Source of the DNA: Beta vulgaris subsp. vulgaris
Taxonomy: Eukaryota > Streptophyta > Magnoliopsida > Caryophyllales > Amaranthaceae
Reading direction: 5' to 3'
Length of the DNA stretch: 64,000 nucleotides
Assembly (NCBI RefSeq): GCF_026745355.1
Contig: NC_079210.1
Coordinates: 30,144,616 to 30,208,615 of the forward strand
A program made the translations under genes and the position numbers. The notes under the pieces were generated by a model. The model did not search any database. It saw nothing but the letters and a program-made list of their open reading frames with translations, and had not been told where the DNA came from. Each line of letters begins with the position of its first letter. Within the stretch, counting starts at the first letter, position 1. Of the stretch, positions 56,561-64,000 are shown in pieces.

Positions 56561-57852
56561 TAAATGAATAAGCAGTTTCTTTACACTACAAGCCTCTCAA
56601 TCACCTCTGTCAACCCATCAGCATAAAATTGACGCCAAGAAGATAAAATCCCATTGCAGTGAAGGAGTTTGGCATCAAGAAAACTACATAAAGCTAACTA
56701 ACCATCCTGTTGCCTATCAGATTTCTGCCTGATCTAACCATTGAAATAGTAGAGGTGTATTTACCAGTGTGGGAGAAAGTAAACCAAAATACCAGAAAAT
56801 ATTACCCGAAGAACCTAGAAGCCAGAGATTCGCAAAATCAGCTAAGAGCAAGTTAAAAACCAATCACAAAGATGAAAATAATTGTTGGAGTACCAAAGCA
56901 CGAAAGAGCTCCATCTTAAATCAGAAGAGGCTAACATTATGCCTTCAAACTCAAAGGTACTACCGGACACACAATACAAGGATGATACAGAGATAACAAG
57001 CTTAAAAACTCAACTTAATAGCGAAAAAGTACGGAAAGTAATACCAAGAACCACCAGATGAAAGCATGAGCCTGAAGTGTGCCAATTGAACCTGCATGCG
57101 GCACCAATAAAAAAGCAGAACGCAAGCCCAAATTAGATATCCTCGAAAACCTGACATACCGAAAAGTAATACATCATGAACCCAAATATAATCAATCCAA
57201 TGGGGTCGTGCGAGTGCAAGCAATGACATCATGAAGCACAGACAGAGACCGCAGAATTAACATTGAATGCAGATGAGGAGACTGCACGTACCAGCAACAA
57301 AAAACCTCATAATTATCACCACTCGATGCCAGAAAAGTAAAAATAAAAAGTACAATTTATGCTGCGGTCGCCCTTCAAGGAAAAAACTCAGTAGAGATGT
57401 TAACTAACTTCAGTACCAGACCTGACACATGCTAAAAAAAGACTCCCGGTCATGATACTAAGATTTAAGATTACCATGGGCGTGAGCCCTGAAGCCGAAA
57501 AAAAATAGAACAGACAGGTTGGGTGAAATACCAGGGCAAGTACATTCTCACATCAAGGAATGAACACTCAACTTGTTTATGCCACAAGATGAGCAAACAA
57601 AGGTTCCCATATACCATATAATAATTTATCAATATTTTGATGCAAGAACAACTGCATTTACCTAACACACTGTGACCAGCATGCTGAAAGCTGCTTAGTG
57701 TACCCACAGGACAACCAGAAAATCAACCAACAAAATCTTCTGATGCGACCTGAGGAGAAAATTAACATGAAACAGTAAACAGTAGAACAGTCATGATTAT
57801 CAATCCTTGCAAAATCGGCTATAGCAAACACAAACCCAAAATATGCAAGAAA

Positions 57853-58000
57853 TTACCAACTGGATAGCTATAATCCATAGTCAATGACTTCCAAAATTCA
57901 AAATTATGCAGAACAAAGAGAAAGAAGTTACCAAATTGATAGCTACAACCCATATTCAAGGACTTCCAAACTTCAAAATTACGCAGAACAAAGAGAACGC
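57853..58000. repeat. 75-bp tandem duplication
   Basis: TTACCAA(C/A)TGGATAGCTA-like units start at 57853 and 57928, both continuing to GCAGAACAAAGAGAA. Confidence 0.85.
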
Positions 58001-59589
58001 CTTACAACCACTACTGCCAATCCCCCCCCCCCAAAAAAAAAAAAAAGAAGCAGCAAGCACAACGATATGATCAAGTAACTATATCTCCTCAGACCATCCC
58101 AACACACAAGCTACAAGTATGATCAAACAAGAAAAAAAAAAAGTGAAAATACAGCAGACAAAATTCCAAGGCAAACCACAGAAGCACAGACAGACGTGAA
58201 CACTCGTTATGTGCTTGGAAAAATAATCTCCCAAATTATAACCATCTAATAATCTACAACTTGATGCACACAATAAGTTACACACAAGATGATCATGAAC
58301 CTGAACCTGAACCTGAAGAGAAGGATAAACTTAAGATACACACGATAAAATATTACGCCAGATATAATACAAGCATAATACATCACAACATTCCCTTATT
58401 CATCATTGCGGAAGCTCTGTATCGCCACTCTTTATGTCAAAGGATATTGTAGCAGACCACCTCAGAGATCTAGAACCAAAAGCATTGAGATGAACTTAGC
58501 AGAGGGAAAAGCATGGAGATCAACTGAAAAGCTTAAGTTCTTCTAAAAAAATAGTGCATATCTCCAAAAAACAACATGATGGACAGACGACTCCCTCTAA
58601 AATTTGTACAAGACCTCTCAAACTCCATCATCTTGCCACTAAAATGTCAAAAGAGATCGAGGGCTCTTCAAATCACGGTATAAGATTGCTTAAAGCTTCT
58701 CTACCATACAGAGTACAACGCATCACAGCATCAACTAGAAAGTATACCATGTCACCAACTAGAAGTTGCAAGGCAAACAAAAAAATTATAAATATAAATC
58801 ACAAACACCCTTATATTCTCAAGGTAAGCCACCGCTTATTTCAATATCACATATCACCCAGCGGAGAAACACCAATAATCTGCAAGCGAAACAGATCTAT
58901 GAAGAATACAGGTATTAAAGACACCTCCTACAGGCTACACTTACAGGCACCTTCTATCAAGATCCCTAAACCACCAACCCAAAACAAATTCACCTAGCAC
59001 CCCTAACTACCACTACATCATATTTCTAGACCATGTAGGTTGTAGGTCAATATATTAGCAGCAAGTAAAACCAAAAGAAACCATGCTTCAGGAGAAGGGG
59101 TAAGAAATTTGACATGATGTGCACTCCCAACTCTGAGAAAGACCCATAGATGAGCACAAGGGGAATAACATCTTCGACCAGAACCAGCTATTGATGAATG
59201 ACGAGAGCCTGCATTAGCAGAATTGAGCTATAGTCCTACATAATGCCTTACTTCTCAAAAATCAAGGGGCATAGATTTGCAACCAAAAAAAACAGTACAA
59301 AGAACAATCCTATTTTCTCCGACCAAACCAAACTCAACTCCGCAATCCACATTCAAAAAAGAATCCCTCTAGAGATAGACAGAGAGAAGAAGAACCTGAA
59401 GCAGTGGAAACATCCCGAACATCCAACCCAGAACAGTCACGTGAAAGACCTAAATATGTCACAAATTTCGAACATACAAAAAAAGTGAAATTCATAAGCA
59501 GAGCCCCTATACCAACTTACTAAGCATCTATGACACCACCACCATGCCATTACAATCTCTGCTGAAGTATCAGCTGAAGTATAGAAGGG

Positions 59590-59891
59590 AAGAATATTGC
59601 CAGAATCACAGCACATTGATAGGCTAACCGATGAGATCTGATCAATAATAAGATAAAGACGAAGCTTAAAGCAGAAACAAGATGCCAAAATAATAAACCA
59701 TAAAACATCCAGTATGTAATCGGCATCACCCTGAAGCAGAAGAAATATTTGCCAGAATCAACGCACATTGATAGAATAACCGATGAGATCTGATTAATAA
59801 TAAGATAAACACGAAGCTTGAAGCAGAAACAAGATGCCAAAACAATATACCATATAAATCCAGTGATGTAATCGACATCACCCTGAAGCAT
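59590..59891. repeat. ~150-bp tandem duplication
   Basis: Units begin AGAATATTGCCAGAATCA (59591) and AGAAATATTTGCCAGAATCA (59741) and end CATCACCCTGAAGCA. Both include CCGATGAGATCTGAT(C/T)AATA. Confidence 0.88.
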
Positions 59892-59930
59892 AAGAAGGAT
59901 AAACTTGGAATATAAACGAAAAAGTTGCAC

Positions 59931-59984
59931 TATATATATATGTATGTATGTATACGTATGCATATATATTTTATATATGTATAT
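59931..59984. repeat. Short TATA/TATG microsatellite at R1-C end
   Basis: TATATATATATGTATGTATG and related units adjoin the terminal GTAGTAGAGCCC of R1, as at the other two R1 copies. Confidence 0.85.
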
Positions 59985-61720
59985 GTAGTAGAGCCCTATA
60001 AGTTGTAATCCATTGAACCTTTGCATGTCGATCAGTCCATGGATACCACGCGACACGTGTCTCAGCAATCTAAAAACCAACAAGCCAATCAGAGTTAAAA
60101 ATCACAAATGCAGATTTATTGACAGCCACAATTTTACAGCACGAACCTTCACACGAAACTATCTGCCAAGAACTAGAACAGAAAAGATCAAACGACAAAG
60201 TCTTGACAGTACCATAATCAGATTTATACGGGGTTCCATACCAGAGTATACTACAGTAGATTTCCAATGAAACGATGGGTGACCACTCCCTCCTAAATCA
60301 CACAATATCTATCAGCCGTTATCTTGTGGCCAACACACTAGACTGATCATACTACAAATAACAAATTGCAGCAGTACAGAGTCGCAACAGAGAAGAACAG
60401 AAATCCATCAGCACCGTAGATATCTCCTCAGAACCTCCACCAAACAAGCAACACAATATCACAAGTGGAGAACAGAACATTGAATAATAGACACAACAGT
60501 AAAAACCCAGTCAACTATAACTGACATGAACCTGAAGCCAAGCCGAGGATGCAAGGAGCTGCTCTATTTATTCTGCAGCGGCATTTCTCACTCGAACAGA
60601 TCTCCTCCACCGCACACCAGCATACTAATATATCGCACAACACTGCTATTGACATAAGTCTGTGACAGCTCAATTCAAGCAGAACAAGGACTCATAAAGA
60701 TGTCATGCATGCACGACAGCATGAGGAGCCACGGCCAATCGGACCACATTTACGATCCAGAGTTCATCCCCATTTAGATGCAAGGAGATGCTCAATTTAA
60801 TCTGCTGGATCTGGTTTGCGCAGGATCCATCAGCAGCGGCATTTCTCACTCGAGTACAGACACCATGATACTAATATATCGCACAACACAACTATTGACA
60901 AAAGCCTGTGACAACACGATTCAACCAGAAAAAGGACCCAAATAAAGATGTCATGCACGCACGACAGCATGAGGAGCCACAGCCAATGGAACCACATTTA
61001 CAATCAAGAGTTCAAACCCGTTTAACATACCACGAGGAGCCAAGGCCAATAGAACCCACATTTATGATCAGGATATTACCCCATTAAATGTACCACATAC
61101 CATGAGCAGCCAAGGCCAACAAACCACATTTATGATCAGGACATTAGCCCCCATTAAATGCACCACAACAATTTCAAAAGAACATTATCAACTCGAAGCT
61201 GAAGCAGAATATTGCACCTATACTAAAACATCATTTGCCAAACAAGGGGAGAACGACAAAGTACACATAACCATAAAAAATTACTAAGAATACATTAACG
61301 CATAAAACCTGAACCTTTTGTCTAACATCCCTAGGAGAATACAACAAGGTGTGAGATAATCATGCACCTGAGCCCTGACTCCTGAGGCATAACCCATACA
61401 CAAAACAAAACGCTAGACAAGCAAGCTTATAATGCAACAAAGCTCAGATTTTAGCAGTCTTCCTGCCAAAAGATACATGCTAAGGCTAATCCTACAAATA
61501 AGAAAGAGTAAACTTACAGGATCCAAGTGGCTCAGCTCCAAAAGTACCTCTCCTGAATATCCTGCTTGCACGCCACAAGTACTCTAAACAACAAATCATC
61601 AGCTTATCCCAAAAATAACCAACTCACACAATAGTCTTAAGATAAATGTACTTCGAAGTCTGGCCCAAAAAATATGATAGAGTGAAGGATTCCTGTTTTA
61701 TACAGTAACAGAAAGCCAAA
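59985..61720 (-). repeat. R1 copy C, inverted
   Basis: The reverse complement of 29405-31122 of copy B, including the ~240-bp internal duplication. I judge identity to be well over 90% by eye. Junction with R2 lies at GCATGCATGACCTTTT (61721-61736), a phrase repeated at 61767-61782. Relative to copy B, about 2.7 kb of R1 and R2 edge is missing. Confidence 0.8.
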
Positions 61721-62587
61721 ATGCATGCATGACCTTTTCGAACATTTGTCTACGTACTTCTAATTGCATGCATGACCTTTTCTTCTTTTCTTTCTCTCTT
61801 TCATCTACTACATCTGAATTATCAGTATATGTCGTTTATACAAGTCTTGGTTGTCTGTCTGCTTCATTTCTAAGTCATCAAACGTATATTCCCACTTTTC
61901 TGAACTATGTGTCAACTAAGATCAACTCATACAAATATGCACAATCCGAGATGATTCCTTTCAAACACTATGAATACACTCTATACCACAAAATGCCCAC
62001 CGCAAGTCCATTTTGACTACGACCTATGACCTAGACTTATAAACTCTTCCTAATTTACCACTACACTTAAATTACTAAACAAGGGTGGAACATGTCACTT
62101 CAAGGGATTAACGTTACATCCTTTCCATGTTTCCACTAGACTAGGTCTGTATATTGTAGTGCATCGATGATTAAAGCATAACTCCACTGAAATATGATAA
62201 TGATTCATGCTCACGGATGTGACCAAATGTAATGTTGGTTTTCACCTCGTACAACCCTCCTCCTTTATCCGGGCTTGGGACCGGCAGCAAGTTAATACTC
62301 ACAGGCGGAGTTAAAAAATTGGTACTAATGTGAAATTCTGTTGAACATGAGCCAAATCTGCATATCCATAATTCTTTTAATCCTTATATCCTCCCGTTAA
62401 CTCCCGATTAAGTTACTAATTAGGAAGATTAAGAATAACTTAGAAAGCTATGTAAATCGACACCTATGTAAAAATCGAGTCTCGTCTTGCTAAAATAGCC
62501 CTTACAAACACTCAAATCCCAGCATGACGAGAATCAGGACTATGTTCTTACACGTTGATAAAAGCAAAACTCTCCAATTCCCAATCT
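61721..62587 (+). repeat. R2 copy C
   Basis: Collinear with R2 copy B (inverted) and copy D. Contains TTTCTAAGTCATCAAACG, the TTTATCCGGGCTTGGGACCG core (~62261-62283) and CAGGCGGAG, and runs to CCAATTCCCAATCTTC before the microsatellite. The 95-aa frame at 61729 is not maintained in copy D. Confidence 0.72.
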
Positions 62588-62893
62588 TCATATATACATT
62601 ATATATACATATACATGTATATATATATAATATATACATATAAACATACATATACATATAAATGTACATATACTTCAACATGTATATGTATATGTATATG
62701 TTCATGTTCATGTTCATGTTCATGTATATGTACGTGTACATGTACGTACACGTACACGTACACGTACACATACACGTACACGTATACATATACAACTATA
62801 TGTATACATATATGTATACGTACATATGTATATAAATATGTATATAAACATATACATATACATATACATATACATACAAATATACATATACAT
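62588..62893. repeat. Compound microsatellite left of PAL-5
   Basis: TATACA runs, CTTCAACATG (inverse of the CATGTTGAAG seen in the 22-25 kb spacers), TTCATG units and GTACACGTACAC-type units precede CATG and PAL-5. Because PAL-5 is inverted, the hexamer side is now on the left. Confidence 0.88.
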
Positions 62894-63692
62894 GTTGGAA
62901 TTCATATGAGAACTACTCATGTGGTCAGAACCACTCATTTTTCCTCATTTTACAAAAATTTTGATCATTTCATAATATTTTTGCTCATTTTTTGTTTCAT
63001 TTATTTTATGGTTTTGCTCATTTAACAATTTTATGCTCATTTTATGAACGTTTTTGCTCATTTTATGTTTGGTTTATTTTTACGTTCGGCTAATTTTACT
63101 TTTTTTTCCTCGTTGAACTTTTTTATGCTCATTTTACGTTTTTTTTCTTTTACATATTTATTCATTTTACGTTTTTGATAATGTAATGTTCTCCACTCAT
63201 TTTATGTTTATGCTCAAATGTTACTTTTTTTTTTTTTTGCTCATTTTAGGAAGTTTTGGCTCATTTTAAGGATGAGAACTCTCTTACGGTGAAAATCGTA
63301 AAAACCACTTAAAATGAGCAAAAACGTTAAAATGAGCAAAAATTTCATAAAATAAGCAAAAAAAAAAAAAGTAACAAATGATCATAAATTTAAAATGAGT
63401 AGAAAACATTAAATTATCAAAAACGTAAAATGAACAGAAATGTAAAAGAAAAAAAAAACGTAAAATGAGCAAGAAAAAGTTCAATGAGAAAAAAGTGCAA
63501 AATAAGCAAAACATAAAATGAGCAAAAACGTTGATAAATGAGTATAAAATTATTAAATGAGTCAAACCATAAGACAAGTGAAACAACAAATAAGTAAAAA
63601 TATTATAAAATGATCAAAATCTTCATAAAATGAGGAAAAATGAGGGATTCTCACGGTTCCCACCATAAGGGTGCTACTCATATGAACTTAAA

Positions 63693-63694
<2 letters not shown>
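62894..63694 (-). mobile_element. PAL-5, inverted copy
   Basis: Starts GTTGGAATTCATATGAG and ends CATATGAACTTAAACC, the reverse of PAL-1 to PAL-4, with hairpin centre near 63292. TATATG-type hexamers plus CATG flank the GAATTCCAAC end and (TA)n flanks the GGTTTAAG end, so the polarity of flanking microsatellites is preserved. Confidence 0.75.
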
Positions 63695-63739
<45 letters not shown>

Positions 63740-63815
63740 GTACATTATAATACATATACATGTATATATATGTTTATATATGTATATGATATATACATAT
63801 ACATATACTTCTAAC

Positions 63816-63864
<49 letters not shown>

Positions 63865-63909
63865 CGTAGATGTATACGTAGACGTATACATAGACGTATA
63901 CATATACAT
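63695..63909. repeat. Microsatellite between PAL-5 and PAL-6
   Basis: (TA)n, CTTCTAACATG, TATATG units and GTATACGTAGAC units, ending CATATACAT before PAL-6. Confidence 0.88.
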
Positions 63910-64000
63910 GTTGGAATTCATATGAGAACCGCTCATGTGGTGAGAACCACTCATTTTTCCTCATTCTACAAAAATTTTGATCATTTCATAATATTTTTGC
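63910..64000 (-). mobile_element. PAL-6, partial at window edge
   Basis: Begins GTTGGAATTCATATGAG and continues collinear with PAL-5 to the end of the window. Confidence 0.7.

Larger units (their letters stand above)
56564..59930. other. Non-coding region with local duplications
   Basis: A/C-rich on the plus strand, T/G-rich on minus in the same sense as R1 copy C, so it may be upstream or downstream sequence of that unit. The longest frame (147 aa at 58554-58997) has no domain or compositional sign of coding. I see no promoter or RNA gene. Confidence 0.45.

Noticed and set aside
58554..58997. 147-codon frame on plus
   Set aside because: No recognisable domain, no signal of coding composition, and it lies in A/C-rich DNA where long chance frames are expected.

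Overview
The window is repeat-dominated nuclear DNA from a flowering plant, probably a eudicot; I cannot name the species. The evidence is four L1-type LINEs with plant-style ORF1 proteins (DUF4283-like plus CCHC knuckle), non-autonomous hAT and CACTA elements, Harbinger-type MITEs, LTR-retrotransposon pieces, and no bacterial-style gene packing. I find no complete host protein gene and no tRNA, rRNA or CRISPR array. Almost everything coding is transposon-derived and broken.

Layout. 1-1795: the right end of a hAT-like element sits in the gag leader of a minus-strand LTR retrotransposon (LTR 912-1532), which lies in a unit of a ~190-230 bp repeat (T215). 2789-3509: a MITE. 3840-19078: one minus-strand LINE (LINE-A) whose two target-site copies are now 15 kb apart. 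A 3.7-kb CACTA element (9531-13246) split its ORF1 and a 4.8-kb hAT element (14248-19071) entered its 5' end. 19096-21100: gene-like non-coding repeat R1, copy A. 21101-25951: four tandemly arranged palindromic elements (PAL-1 to PAL-4), each embedded in (TA)n/(TATATG)n microsatellite. 25952-31122: repeat R2 (inverted) and R1 copy B. 31363-44610: a T215 array interrupted by a 1.3-kb hAT element with a perfect 8-bp target duplication (31802-33145), LINE-B (35394-40204) and 3'-truncated LINE-C (40331-44327). 44611-47707: LTR-retrotransposon remnants with a Harbinger MITE (46443-46738). 47708-51430: a third R2 copy holding a rearranged LINE fragment (LINE-D). 51786-59930: non-coding DNA with a long inverted repeat, several direct duplications and a MITE (56092-56560). 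59985-64000: R1 copy C and R2 in inverted order relative to copy B, followed by PAL-5 and the start of PAL-6.

The elements record a relative history. T215 predates the hAT insertion, LINE-B and LINE-C. LINE-A predates its CACTA and hAT insertions. The 25-31 kb and 60-63.7 kb blocks are inverted copies of each other. The most unusual component is the PAL family: ~0.8-kb hairpin-forming elements found only at TA microsatellites, always with (TA)n on one side and a TATATG-type hexamer on the other.
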